The notes: generated by a model from the sequence alone, not told the origin. A stretch of 64,000 bases of DNA from DATHKG01 sp035489435 (GCA_035489435.1 DATHKG010000020.1), one strand, 5' to 3'; numbered from the stretch's first letter, positions 42,384-51,735 are shown. Program-made: numbers and translations.

Positions 42384-43346
42384 TTATCTGTCATCACTTC
42401 TCGCATATCTTACAATACCCATTATCAGCAAGCCAGTCAGGATAATCCCCGCCGCCATCATCCATTTATTATAAGAGACAGGTGATATGGGTGGAATGTA
42501 TAAAACACCTGAGGCATCTGCAATAGCAGGTTCATATACATATCTGCCTTTTTCGGGAAGAGCTTCCGTACCGAAATTATCAGCCAGCTTTTGCAATTGT
42601 TCTATCATTTCCTTGCCACTGAAAGGTTTGCCATGTCCCGTTGCTGCCACCGTCGGAGTTAATTCCACCAATGTTCTTACTGACCGCTTTGCTGATTCCC
42701 AGTCGCAGGTAAAATACATAGGTGGACCCGATACTTTTACTTTTTGCGTAATTGTTGAGATCAGCGATTCAGGTTTTGTAGTCACAAATGCATCACCGGC
42801 AATTAACACCCGGTCTTCTTCTCTGAACAAGCTTATATGACCAGGCGAATGGCCGGGTGTATGTATGTATTTCCATTCAGTGAGGAAAGGAACCTCATCA
42901 TTTTCAGCTAAAGCAGAAAGAAACGAACTTATGTCAATGGGTTCATTCCGATAGAATTTTGACATAACAGACATCAATCCGCCACCAACACTGGGATCCG
43001 GTGGGGGGTAAGCACTGATCCCTGAAAGATATGGGAACTCGAGATAATGTGCGTAAACGGGTGTTTTCCATTCATGGGCAAGGCTTTCTACAGATCCGGT
43101 ATGGTCAAAGTGACCATGAGTTAGTATAATAGCCTTTGGGTTGAGTTCACCGAACAACTCTGCTGCCATTTTTAGTATCTTCGACTTCGAGGTTTTCAAC
43201 CCGGCATCTATCAGTACCCAGTCTCCGGATGATTTGTCCCGGATCATATAGAAATTGACAAAAATGTCTTTCATGCCCCAGACTCCGGGAGCTACTTCGA
43301 AATAATTATGATGTTGTGTAGATTCGTTTTTTTCAGTTTTAATCAT
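42384..43346 (-). CDS. MBL-fold metallo-hydrolase with C-terminal membrane helix
   Basis: 320 residues. Metal-binding motif HGHFDH is in AIILTHGHFDHTGSVESL, the later ligands in HTPGHSPGHISLF and LIAGDAFVTT, and the final His in AATGHGKPFSG. One hydrophobic helix near 290-308 (WMMAAGIILTGLLIMGIVRY) anchors the C-terminus, with a basic/acidic tail. The substrate is unknown. It lies 91 bp after the start of the 2Fe-2S gene in the same direction (upstream of it in transcription). Confidence 0.88.
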   Translation of the reverse strand: MIKTEKNESTQHHNYFEVAPGVWGMKDIFVNFYMIRDKSSGDWVLIDAGLKTSKSKILKMAAELFGELNPKAIILTHGHFDHTGSVESLAHEWKTPVYAHYLEFPYLSGISAYPPPDPSVGGGLMSVMSKFYRNEPIDISSFLSALAENDEVPFLTEWKYIHTPGHSPGHISLFREEDRVLIAGDAFVTTKPESLISTITQKVKVSGPPMYFTCDWESAKRSVRTLVELTPTVAATGHGKPFSGKEMIEQLQKLADNFGTEALPEKGRYVYEPAIADASGVLYIPPISPVSYNKWMMAAGIILTGLLIMGIVRYARSDDR

Positions 43347-43366
43347 ATCTGTTTGTTTTTTGAAGT

Positions 43367-44041
43367 TTATTTGCCAGTCTCCGAATAAGGAGCATCAACT
43401 GGTTTAGATTCCGGTGAGCCTTTTTGCCTCAGCCAGATTGATAATAACACAATTGAAGCCACTGCCAGAAATTCACTTTGCCAGTTTTGAAAAGATTCAA
43501 ACCAGAATTTTGAATTGGTTAAAAACTCAGTCCAGTTTTCCTGTGGTAATTTTTTTTGAACTTGTTGTTCATTATAATCTGTAAGACTCCCATAGAAATG
43601 CAGGCAAAATGATATAATAAAAAGCAACACAAAAGCAAGACTGAGCGAATTTTGATAAAGCTTTAACCAGGCCCCGCCTTTTTTCACGGGCCAGGGTGCA
43701 TCCTCGTGAGTTATAGGTTCCCGATCCACTTCTTCCTTTTCATCAAGCTTCTTCGATTCAGATGATCCTTTCTGCCTTAATGAAACAGTAAACAAAACAT
43801 ATAGTGCCATCTGCAAAAACTCACTTTCCCAGTTTTCGAAGGTTGCCTGCACAAAGTGTCCGGTACTTAAGTATTTCATAAATGCTATTTCACTGTTTCC
43901 ATGTTCCTTTCTTTCATTGTTGTATTCTTTCCACCCGGTAAATGCCTGGGCAAAAAGGAAAATGATCATTAATGAGAGTACGACAATACTCAGACTATTC
44001 TTTTTCCAGAATGATTCAAGAATGCCGGATTCAGTTGCCAT
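43367..44041 (-). CDS. DUF6766-like membrane protein with internal duplication
   Basis: 224 residues, four membrane helices (about 17-36, 78-90, 132-151, 190-205). Two halves are similar: NWESEFLQMALYVLF followed by SLRQKGSSESK (about 69-98) and NWQSEFLAVASIVLL followed by WLRQKGSPESK (about 183-212). This points to an internal repeat. DUF6766 proteins have unknown function. It lies 20 bp upstream of the MBL gene and is likely co-transcribed. Confidence 0.8.
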   Translation of the reverse strand: MATESGILESFWKKNSLSIVVLSLMIIFLFAQAFTGWKEYNNERKEHGNSEIAFMKYLSTGHFVQATFENWESEFLQMALYVLFTVSLRQKGSSESKKLDEKEEVDREPITHEDAPWPVKKGGAWLKLYQNSLSLAFVLLFIISFCLHFYGSLTDYNEQQVQKKLPQENWTEFLTNSKFWFESFQNWQSEFLAVASIVLLSIWLRQKGSPESKPVDAPYSETGK

Positions 44042-44120
44042 TTTAAATTTTTAGTAAAGGGTTAATTTCTGCGTTCGTTATTTTTGATTTGAGTTCATTA
44101 CATTTTTGATATTCGGTAAA

Positions 44121-44531
44121 TTATGCCATTGGTATGATCGCAAGTCCGTGTGCCTGTTTGATTGTTGCTACTGTCTTTTTGGTTTCTGCGACCCCGTTAT
44201 TGTTTGTATCCTGTAACAATACAACAATACCTGCTTCCCGATCACTCGCGTATACATCACCGTTAGTATTTGCTGCAATGATTCTTGGTTTACCAAGGTT
44301 GTCAGCAAATTTTTTCACAGCAAAGCCTGCAGGTACCTTCAACTGAGCGATATTAGCGTCAGTGGCTGGCACCAGTGCTGGTCTGAAAACAAAGCCACTT
44401 ACCTGGGAAGCGGTGGGCTGTTCATCCGTTTCAGGTATCATTGAATCCCATAAATCTTCATCTTTGTTGCAATACAAAAGCGTTGATGCCAGTAAAAAGC
44501 CAGAGATGAAAATCTTCGAATTTTTGTTCAT
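44121..44531 (-). pseudogene. truncated lipoprotein, N-terminal third of an L-sorbosone/PQQ-type sugar dehydrogenase
   Basis: 136 residues with a lipoprotein-like signal (LLASTLLYC, lipidated Cys about 21). The mature part shows the start of a beta-propeller dehydrogenase (LKVPAGFAVKKFADNLGKPR, ANTNGDVYASDREAGIVVLL, TIKQAHGLAI). Family members run to about 400 residues; here the frame stops at IIPMA in the second blade and the DUF6766 gene follows within 80 bp. Nothing downstream continues the propeller. It is a probable deletion remnant. Confidence 0.75.
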
Positions 44532-44663
44532 AAAATTTTTGTGAAATTGTTAATGGATGATTTGTTACATGATCCATTCGTTCTAAGAGTTAACGTTGAT
44601 CACCAAATACCAGTTTTATGCCAACAGCACAGAGGAAGGAATAAAAATTGTAACTGAAAATGC

Positions 44664-45611
44664 ATGGTAGCCTATCACGCGTCCCATGAGCAATTTGCTC
44701 CTTCCCGTCTATTAAGATTGGCCGAGGCAGCAGAGCTTGCGGGCTTCGATGCTATACATTCTTCTGATCATTTTCATCCCTGGAGCGTCAGGCAAGGGGA
44801 GAGTGGCTTTGCATTTAGCTGGGTTGCTTCTGTATTACAGGCGACCAAATTGCCTGTTAGTATGGTTTGCGCACCCGGACAGCGTTATCATACCGCAATT
44901 GTTGCACAGGCAATAGCAACGCTTGCTGAAATGTATCCCGGCAGGTATTCTGTAGAACTGGGAAGTGGGGAAGCATTAAACGAAATGATTACAGGTACCG
45001 CATGGCCATCAAAGCAAATAAGAAATGAGCGTTTAAAGGAGTCAGCCGATGTTATCCGGAAATTGTTGAACGGCCAGCAGGTAACTTTTCATGGTCATAT
45101 CAATGTTAAGAATGCAAAGCTTTATACATTGCCGGCAACAAGGCCGCCATTATTCTGCGCAGCGATTTCTGAACAGACAGCAGCCTGGGCGGGGGAATGG
45201 GCAGATGGTTTGTTAACTACGGCGGGTGACTTGCAGGAAGTTATAAAGAAAAGAGAGCAGTTTGAAATGGGTGGCGGGAAAGGCAAGCCGGTTCGTCTGC
45301 AATTTTCATTCTCTTATGATCATGACAGGGAAGCGGCCATTGATGGCGCTTATGATCAATGGAGAACAAATATTATCGGCACTGATAAGTTAGATGATTT
45401 GTCAACACCTCAGCAGTTTGATATTGTAGCGGAAAAAATAACGAGAGAAGAAATTAGCGAGAAGGTTCCGATCTATACAAATATAGAGGCTGTTATAGAT
45501 CATGTACAAAAGTACCTCAACAATGGGTTTCAAATGGTTACGCTACATAATGTGAACAAGAATCAGGAACAATTTGTGGAAGATTTCGGCAAAGTTTATA
45601 AAAAGATTTGA
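44664..45611 (+). CDS. LLM-class flavin-dependent oxidoreductase (TIGR03885-like)
   Basis: 315 residues. A luciferase-like TIM barrel: SSDHFHPW near residue 33, VSMVCAPGQRYHTAIVAQAI, ATLAEMYPGRYSVELGSGEA (cofactor-binding loop), and AAISEQTAAWAGEWADGLLT. The start at 44664 is forced by an in-frame stop nine bases upstream. The family uses FMN or F420; the substrate is unknown. It is convergent with the FAD/Rieske gene, 2 bp apart. Confidence 0.87.
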   Translation: MVAYHASHEQFAPSRLLRLAEAAELAGFDAIHSSDHFHPWSVRQGESGFAFSWVASVLQATKLPVSMVCAPGQRYHTAIVAQAIATLAEMYPGRYSVELGSGEALNEMITGTAWPSKQIRNERLKESADVIRKLLNGQQVTFHGHINVKNAKLYTLPATRPPLFCAAISEQTAAWAGEWADGLLTTAGDLQEVIKKREQFEMGGGKGKPVRLQFSFSYDHDREAAIDGAYDQWRTNIIGTDKLDDLSTPQQFDIVAEKITREEISEKVPIYTNIEAVIDHVQKYLNNGFQMVTLHNVNKNQEQFVEDFGKVYKKI

Positions 45612-45613
45612 TC

Positions 45614-47152
45614 TTATTCTTTTTCGATGATTTTTTCGAGACTTACTGTTTCAAGATCTTCAGAAGGCGGGCCTGTCAACACTTTGCCTTTACAATCGAA
45701 TCTTCCGCCATGGCAGGGACAGTCCCAGGATTTTTCTGCTGTATTCCATTTTACATCACATTTCATATGTGTGCATATCGGGTTGACGGCAAAGAGTTTT
45801 CCGGTTTCTGATTTATAAATTCCCAGCTTTTTACCTTCGAACGAAACAAGTTTGCCTTCGCCATGAGCAAGATCACTTAGTTCCTCCAGCTTTTCGGCGG
45901 AAAACAACTTGCCTAAAAACTCTTTTGTAACATCTGCATTATGTCTTATAAAATTTGCGAAACCTGCTATAGGTTTCAGGCGATTCGGATCAAATAAATC
46001 ATCATAGCTCGTTTCTTTACCCGTGAGCATATCGGTAAGTATTCTTGCAGATACATGACTATAAACCATACCATTTCCTCCAAAGCCGGTTGCAACAAAT
46101 ATGTTGTTGCTATGTTGTGGCAGGTGACCGATATATGGTAAACCATCAGCCGGCTCGAAATATTGTGAGGACCACCGATGCGTAATCTCACAGCCAGGAA
46201 ACAATGATTTTATTTTTGCTTCCAGCTGAAGATAATTACGAGAAGTATTTTCTTCATGCCCGGTTTTATGATCCTTTCCACCTACTATCAGGAATTTCTT
46301 ATCGTTAATAACCTGGGTGCGATAATAAAAATATGGGTCGTACATGTCATAGACGAGGTCCTCCGGGTAATCTTGTTCCGGGAGTTTAACTGCCATTACA
46401 TAACTGCGGTATGGTGCACATCGAAGATGTAACAAGTTTATACCCGTTGGAATATGTGTTGCATATATCAACTGACTTGCCTGGAATGTAACTATTGTAG
46501 TTTCAACCTCTAAATGACCATTTTCATTCACACCCAGAACCCTGCAATGCTGAACAATACATCCACCTGCATCTTCAAAGGCTGCCGCCAATGCAAGTAC
46601 ATATTTAAGCGGATGAAATTTAGCCTGGCCCTCTACCCGTATCGCAGTGGTAAATTGAGCGGGGATTGGAATTGAATCTGCTGTTTTTGCATCCAGTCCG
46701 GCCTCAACTGCCGCGTCTAAAATGCCTTTAAGTTCTTTATCCTGTTGTTCATTTTCGGCGTATAAATAGGCAGCTGCATCTTCAAATTCGCAACTGATAC
46801 CATATTTGATAATATTGTTTTTGACAAGATCGATTGCATCTGCTGTCACCTGAGCAACCTGTTTGGCCGCGTCTTTACTAAAGTTTTTTGAAATAGTCGT
46901 ATATGGTGTATCCAGTAGCGTATTCAAATGAGCGGTGGTACCTCCCGTTGTGCCATAACCTAGATTTTCTGCTTCAATGAGAAGACATTTCTTCCCGGCC
47001 TCCTGTAACAGCAGGCCCGTGGTGATGCCGGTAATCCCTCCACCGACGATAATTACGTCATATACCTCTTCAACAGAAGCTGTTTTAAGGCTTTCATACG
47101 GATTCACTGATTCCTGCCAAAGGCTTTTATTCAGGGTATCTCTTGCAATCAT
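45614..47152 (-). CDS. FAD-dependent oxidoreductase with C-terminal Rieske 2Fe-2S domain
   Basis: About 512 residues from the ATG at 47152 (MIARDTLNKSLWQES); an upstream ATG at 47182 would add ten residues and cannot be excluded. The DAO fold starts with VIIVGGGITGITTGLLL (FAD-binding GxGxxG) and contains a second FAD contact in ATGFGGNGMVYSHVSA. The Rieske domain in the last ~90 residues has CTHMKC and CPCHGGRF, the two Cys-His pairs that bind the cluster. The fusion occurs in bacteria near stress and redox genes; the substrate is unknown. Confidence 0.9.
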   Translation of the reverse strand: MIARDTLNKSLWQESVNPYESLKTASVEEVYDVIIVGGGITGITTGLLLQEAGKKCLLIEAENLGYGTTGGTTAHLNTLLDTPYTTISKNFSKDAAKQVAQVTADAIDLVKNNIIKYGISCEFEDAAAYLYAENEQQDKELKGILDAAVEAGLDAKTADSIPIPAQFTTAIRVEGQAKFHPLKYVLALAAAFEDAGGCIVQHCRVLGVNENGHLEVETTIVTFQASQLIYATHIPTGINLLHLRCAPYRSYVMAVKLPEQDYPEDLVYDMYDPYFYYRTQVINDKKFLIVGGKDHKTGHEENTSRNYLQLEAKIKSLFPGCEITHRWSSQYFEPADGLPYIGHLPQHSNNIFVATGFGGNGMVYSHVSARILTDMLTGKETSYDDLFDPNRLKPIAGFANFIRHNADVTKEFLGKLFSAEKLEELSDLAHGEGKLVSFEGKKLGIYKSETGKLFAVNPICTHMKCDVKWNTAEKSWDCPCHGGRFDCKGKVLTGPPSEDLETVSLEKIIEKE

Positions 47153-47247
47153 TTGCTGTGCTTTAAATGTGATGATCTTCACTCAGCTGATTTCAAAGCT
47201 TGTGCCAGCCCATACCGATGGAACGATAATTATATTGTATATGATGC

Positions 47248-47991
47248 ATGAGCAAAGGCAGTGTGCATATAGGAACTTCTGGCTGGCATTATAAACATTG
47301 GAATGGAACTTTTTATCCTGAAACAGTGAGGGCTGTAGACAGGTTTGAATATTATACGACAATGTTTCAGACGGTAGAGATAAATAATTCGTTTTACCGG
47401 CTCCCCAACAAAAATGTTTTTACAGGCTGGCGAAAGGCCGCTCCTAAAGGTTTTACCTACGCCGTCAAGGCTTCGCGATTCATTACTCACATGAAGAAGC
47501 TCAATGTCGATCCGGATAGCATAAGTAACTTTTTTGATAATGTCGCTTGTCTAAAAGAAAAGCTGGGGCCAATCTTGTTCCAACTGCCGCCAAACTGGAA
47601 AATAAATATGGGCAGACTAGAACAATTTTTGAAAAACCTACCTGCAGGCCATATTTATACGATCGAATTTCGCAACACTACATGGTATACAGAAGAGGTA
47701 TATACGATACTTGAAAAGTACAATGTAGCCTTTTGCATCTATGAACTGGACGGTCATATTTCGCCGGTTATTACTACAGCAGGCTTTGTTTATGCGCGTT
47801 TACATGGACCTGGTGCGAAATACCAGGGTTCATATGCCAAAGATGTACTGAACAAATGGGCAAAAAAAATCCGGAGCTGGACCCGCAAAGGCAAGGACGT
47901 CTTTTTTTATTTTGACAATGACCAGGAGGGGTATGCTGCAATAAATGCGAAAACCCTGCAGGAAATTGTCTACAACAAAAAAAAGTTTTGA
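47248..47991 (+). CDS. DUF72 (YecE-like) domain protein
   Basis: 247 residues. DUF72 features are VHIGTSGWHYKHWNGTFYP at the N-terminus, TVEINNSFYRLP near residue 47, YAVKASRFITH, LGPILFQLPPNW, and FYFDNDQEGYAAINA near the end. It is a TIM-barrel protein of unknown function. It diverges from the FAD/Rieske gene. Confidence 0.92.
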   Translation: MSKGSVHIGTSGWHYKHWNGTFYPETVRAVDRFEYYTTMFQTVEINNSFYRLPNKNVFTGWRKAAPKGFTYAVKASRFITHMKKLNVDPDSISNFFDNVACLKEKLGPILFQLPPNWKINMGRLEQFLKNLPAGHIYTIEFRNTTWYTEEVYTILEKYNVAFCIYELDGHISPVITTAGFVYARLHGPGAKYQGSYAKDVLNKWAKKIRSWTRKGKDVFFYFDNDQEGYAAINAKTLQEIVYNKKKF

Positions 47992-48185
47992 ATTATACCC
48001 GTTTCCGGGGCACATGAATTGTGTGGATCCTGGAGACAGGTTATGAAAGACTCATCCGTTGAAAAAGAAAAAACAGGGTAGAATATACCCTTGATAATAT
48101 AATATTCAGGAATCGGCGGAGAATTTTATGCCGGATGTTTACAGGGATGGCGTTAATTAATTTATAACCAAATAAACTTATCAAA

Positions 48186-49055
48186 ATGCAAACATCAGAA
48201 AAGAAAATACCGAAGGACATTCCACCTCAAAAGCAAAATAAACAGCCGGGAATCGAAAGCGAAATGGATCCACTACCGGTTTATGACAATGGAAAGCCCG
48301 GGCTGGGAAGATTAGCAGGCAAAGTAGCAATCATCACCGGGGGAGACAGTGGCATTGGCCGGGCTGTTGCGATCAGCTACGCTAAAGAAGGAGCCGATGT
48401 AGTAATAGCTTATCTTGATGAACACGGCGATGCTGAACAAACAGCTTCCGATATTCGCAATTATGGTAAGGAGGCGCTGCTTATCGCAACTGATGTATCT
48501 GTTGAAGACAATTGCAAAATGATTGTAGACAAAACGCTGAAAAAATTTAGCAAGATTGATATACTGGTAAACAACGCAGCCATTCAATTTGTACAAAAAC
48601 GAATAGAAGATATCAGTGCAGAACAACTTCAGAAAACTTTTAGTACAAATATTTTTGCCTATTTCTATATGGCTAAGTTTGTTACGCCCCATCTGAATAA
48701 AGGCGGCATTATAATTAATACCGCATCAGTCACAGCATTTAAAGGTAATGAAACATTGATGGATTATTCATCTACCAAAGGTGCTATTGTTGCCTTTACC
48801 CGTAGTTTGTCTCAATCAATTGTTGGCAAGGGGATTCGTGTAAACGCGGTGGCACCGGGACCGGTTTGGACACCATTAATACCCGCGTCATTTGATGCAG
48901 AAAAAGTGGATAAATTTGGTGAAGACGTTGCTATGGGACGACCTGCACAGCCGTTTGAAATTGCAGGATCTTATGTTTTCCTCGCTACTGATGAAAGTGC
49001 ATTCATCACTGGTCAGACACTACACCCAAATGGGGGATCAATTGTAAATACTTAA
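48186..49055 (+). CDS. SDR family oxidoreductase (YhdG/general-stress type)
   Basis: 289 residues, the long SDR form with a ~45-residue N-terminal extension (PQKQNKQPGIESEMDPLPVY). The cofactor motif is GGDSGIGRAVA (about 57-67), NNAAIQ near 133, and the catalytic Ser and Tyr-x-x-x-Lys in NTASVTAF and MDYSSTKGAI. The C-terminal substrate loop holds VAPGPVWTPLIPAS. Related proteins in Bacillus are induced by general stress. Neighbouring LLM, DUF72 and Rieske genes fit the same theme. Confidence 0.92.
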   Translation: MQTSEKKIPKDIPPQKQNKQPGIESEMDPLPVYDNGKPGLGRLAGKVAIITGGDSGIGRAVAISYAKEGADVVIAYLDEHGDAEQTASDIRNYGKEALLIATDVSVEDNCKMIVDKTLKKFSKIDILVNNAAIQFVQKRIEDISAEQLQKTFSTNIFAYFYMAKFVTPHLNKGGIIINTASVTAFKGNETLMDYSSTKGAIVAFTRSLSQSIVGKGIRVNAVAPGPVWTPLIPASFDAEKVDKFGEDVAMGRPAQPFEIAGSYVFLATDESAFITGQTLHPNGGSIVNT

Positions 49056-49147
49056 CATTTATCTTAACTGCACACCCTGGCATCGGGTTTAAGTTCCGGT
49101 TTAATAAGTTCAGCAGATATATCCTGGCTTGTTGATTAATATTTAGC

Positions 49148-49175
49148 AAAAAAGCGAAGAGAACTTCGCTTTTTT
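49148..49175. terminator. bidirectional intrinsic terminator
   Basis: AAAAAAGCGAAG, loop AGAA, CTTCGCTTTTTT: a perfect 12-bp inverted repeat between the convergent SDR gene and the small gene at 49222-49539. Confidence 0.93.
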
Positions 49176-49221
49176 GTGTCTAAAAGGAATAAAAGGTCTA
49201 CAGTCTACGGTCATTATTAAT

Positions 49222-49539
49222 TCATAATGGTGTGAGCAATTTGAAGCCCGGGATGAAATCAAAGTCAGCGTTGCAATGATGAGAAAGTTGAATTGACAGT
49301 GCTCTTGCAATTGACAGGTGAAGTTCACCTTCTTCCGTCAAATTACTCCCAGGTGGTAACGATACATTACCATCGCATTCTTCTATGATGGTGAGATTAC
49401 TTTTATGCAGGAGTGCATCCAAGCGGTGATTCATAACGCGAATCTTGTAATTTTTTTTGTTGTTAATTGTTTGTTGACGAACGATAGCATAATATTCTTT
49501 TCCTTTGAAATCAAACGGGACATTAAAACAACGCTGCAT
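49222..49539 (-). CDS. hypothetical small protein
   Basis: 105 residues, no signal or membrane helix. The N-terminal half is beta-rich (VPFDFKGKEYYAIVRQQTIN, KIRVMNHRLDALLHKSNLTI), the C-terminal half ends in a helix and a hydrophobic tail (ELHLSIARALSIQL). I do not recognise a family. It has its own terminator and stands alone, which supports a real gene. Confidence 0.65.
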   Translation of the reverse strand: MQRCFNVPFDFKGKEYYAIVRQQTINNKKNYKIRVMNHRLDALLHKSNLTIIEECDGNVSLPPGSNLTEEGELHLSIARALSIQLSHHCNADFDFIPGFKLLTPL

Positions 49540-49942
49540 GATCTTGGTATTTTTTTGTACTTACAATGACGATCTGTGATAAAGATTGAATCCGAGAAAA
49601 AATGAAAATATCAGGTATATGTAAGGACAGGGAGAAGTGATTGCGCCTGTGTTGTAAATTTACGAACTAAGATCTCAATTCAGGAAATTTTAATGGGTAA
49701 ATTGAATTTTATTACAGTAATTTTGATACACAAACACATTCTTCTCCCGTTTGTCCATACATATCATAAGTTTCACTTTTCTCATGTTCCCGGTTTTTGA
49801 TTGTCCCGGCTTTTTCGCATAGCTATATCGGTGTTATGGAAGTTAATTCCAACCAATTCAAATGAGACACATTGTTCAATGAGATAATTTGTTCAATGAA
49901 ATTTTTGTTCAATGAAACCTTTGTTCAATGAAACACTTTATT
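49540..49942. other. intergenic region with phased repeats upstream of a response regulator
   Basis: About 400 bp without a gene. The right end holds four copies of TTGTTCAATGA (listed separately) ending 11 bp before the response regulator start codon. The rest is AT-rich with no consensus promoter that I can place. Confidence 0.6.
49872..49931 (+). repeat. four phased copies of TTGTTCAATGA
   Basis: TTGTTCAATGA begins at 49872, 49889, 49905 and 49921, spacing 17, 16 and 16 bp, with A/T-rich spacers. The array ends 11 bp before the likely ATG at 49943. It could bind a regulator or act in the 5' leader. Confidence 0.85.
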
Positions 49943-50356
49943 ATGTGTAAACACTTTTTTCTTATCGATGATGATGAAGACGAACTCGAGATCTTTATGG
50001 AAGCACTTTCGAAGTTACAGGTGCCGTGTAAGTGTACCTATGCGCAGAGTGCTGAACAGGCGCTTGAAATTCTAAATTATCTAAAGCCGGATGTTGTTTT
50101 TGTAGACATAAACATGCCAAGGATTAATGGCTTAGAGTGCGTGAAAAAGATCCGCGCAAAAGACGGGCACGCAAAAACCCATATTGTGATGTATTCCAAT
50201 GGACTCAACGACATCAACTTAGAAGAGGCTCATCGCTGGGGTGCCACGTCTTGTATAAAGAAAACAAACAGTATCGCCGACCTGGTGGCAGCCATGCATC
50301 ATGTACTTGAATCAAATGTGCATGTTCCGAGTTTAAATCAACGTTCAACCAGCTAA
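49943..50356 (+). CDS. single-domain response regulator
   Basis: About 137 residues from the ATG at 49943 (MCKHFFLIDDDEDELEIF), chosen because its paralogue at 23599-24000 starts at the same point. The ATG at 49928 lies in the last TTGTTCAATGA repeat. The receiver has the acidic pocket (IDDDEDE), phosphoacceptor in VVFVDINMPRINGLE, Ser in VMYSNGLND and Lys in IKKTNSIAD. There is no output domain. The PAS kinase gene at 50470 is convergent, and two TGTTCAAT-type repeats lie in the gap. Confidence 0.9.
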   Translation: MCKHFFLIDDDEDELEIFMEALSKLQVPCKCTYAQSAEQALEILNYLKPDVVFVDINMPRINGLECVKKIRAKDGHAKTHIVMYSNGLNDINLEEAHRWGATSCIKKTNSIADLVAAMHHVLESNVHVPSLNQRSTS

Positions 50357-50440
50357 TTTCGTTTGCTACTTAATACGATCCTGTTCAACGCAGTAAAGTT
50401 TTTTCGTGAATTTATTTACCCGAAACTTTTATCAGCGACC

Positions 50441-50477
50441 TGGATGTTCAATTACCAGAGATTGGATGTTCAATTAC
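50441..50477. repeat. direct repeat TGGATGTTCAATTAC (two copies)
   Basis: The 15-mer occurs at 50441-50455 and 50463-50477, 22 bp apart, between the convergent response regulator and PAS kinase genes; the second copy runs into the kinase stop codon. It shares the TGTTCAAT core with the four repeats upstream of the response regulator. Confidence 0.75.
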
Positions 50478-51630
50478 TATTGAGATCATTTGGAAAGTAG
50501 CATGAAAACACGGATCCGGCATTCTCTTCACTTTCAACCCTGATGAAACCCTTATGGGAATCCATAATTTTTTGGCTGAAAGTTAATCCAAGACCAGAGC
50601 CGGGGAATTTCTTTTTCTCGTGAAGCTGCACAAACATGCCGAATATTTTGTTTTGATCCTCGCGTGGAATGCCTATGCCGTTATCTGCAAATGTTATGCA
50701 ATTATATAAATCGCCTTTTGAATCAGGTTCATGGGTTGAAGGGTTTAAACGCAATTCCTGGCCAGCGATTGTTATGACCGGCGATTTCCCTTCCTGCTGA
50801 AATTTGATACTGTTATCAATAATGTTTTGAAACAACAGTTGAATCATATCAGGTATACCTGTTACCACAGGTAACGACTCTGTAATTATCGTAACGTTTC
50901 TTTCAGAGATTTTACGCTGAAAATTTTGCCGTACCCTATTTACAATGGTGTTGAGGTCAACCGGAATACTTGGTTGTGTTGCAGCATTTATTTTGAACAG
51001 CTCAACTATGTCATCAATCAACCTGTTTATCCGGTTCAATGAAACCTGCATCCGGCGTAGATTTGCTTTGCTACTATCGGCAAGAACACGTCCTTCTGCT
51101 TTCATCAGGAGTTCCAACGATGTGTAGATAAACTGCAGAGGTTCCTTGATATTATGAGTGGTTATGGAAGTAAAACTCGTGAGCTCCTCAGATAATTTTT
51201 CAAGCTGACGGTATTTTTCTGCCAACGCGAAATTCAATTCACGTAATTGGTTTTCGGCTTTTATGCGATGCGCCACGTCGTGCATTATATTCATGACGCC
51301 AATCACTTTTCTGCCATTTTCTTTGAGTGGGATGAAATGATTTTCGTAGTAATATCTGTGAAGTTTTGCCTTGTCAGAAAGCACGAAGGTTTTATTTCCC
51401 AGGAAAGCGCTATGAATAGCATGCATGATTTCCTTGTCTGATTGGAGTGATGCAAAAATCTCGAGCAGATTTTTACCTATTACGTCGTCCCTTGACAATC
51501 CCGAAGCAATCTCAGAGGCCTGGTTCCAGGCTATAATATTCCAGTTAAGATCTATAGCCATCACCCGGTCGATACTACAGTCGTTCAACATTTCCGCAAG
51601 CACCACTTTATTGTTTACACTACTTTGCAT
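50470..51630 (-). CDS. cytoplasmic PAS-domain histidine kinase
   Basis: 386 residues, no membrane helix. PAS domain at about 15-130 (MAIDLNWNIIAWNQASEIAS, DDVIGKNLLEIF), short coil, HisKA with the His in ITTHNIKEPLQF (about residue 160), and HATPase_c with N box (NIIDNSIKFQQ), G1 (ADNGIGIPRED) and G2 (GSGLGLTFSQK). The residue after the His is Asn-Ile-Lys-Glu-Pro, a known variant of the H box. Convergent with the response regulator at 49943, a possible partner. Confidence 0.92.
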   Translation of the reverse strand: MQSSVNNKVVLAEMLNDCSIDRVMAIDLNWNIIAWNQASEIASGLSRDDVIGKNLLEIFASLQSDKEIMHAIHSAFLGNKTFVLSDKAKLHRYYYENHFIPLKENGRKVIGVMNIMHDVAHRIKAENQLRELNFALAEKYRQLEKLSEELTSFTSITTHNIKEPLQFIYTSLELLMKAEGRVLADSSKANLRRMQVSLNRINRLIDDIVELFKINAATQPSIPVDLNTIVNRVRQNFQRKISERNVTIITESLPVVTGIPDMIQLLFQNIIDNSIKFQQEGKSPVITIAGQELRLNPSTHEPDSKGDLYNCITFADNGIGIPREDQNKIFGMFVQLHEKKKFPGSGLGLTFSQKIMDSHKGFIRVESEENAGSVFSCYFPNDLNSN

Positions 51631-51735
51631 AGTTCCCCATGATGCAATTTCTTTCGGCTCCTCCGCAATGTGTCAATTTTGACCGCGGTATGATTTTTAT
51701 CGCCATTGTAATAATAACACAATTAGGCTATTGTT

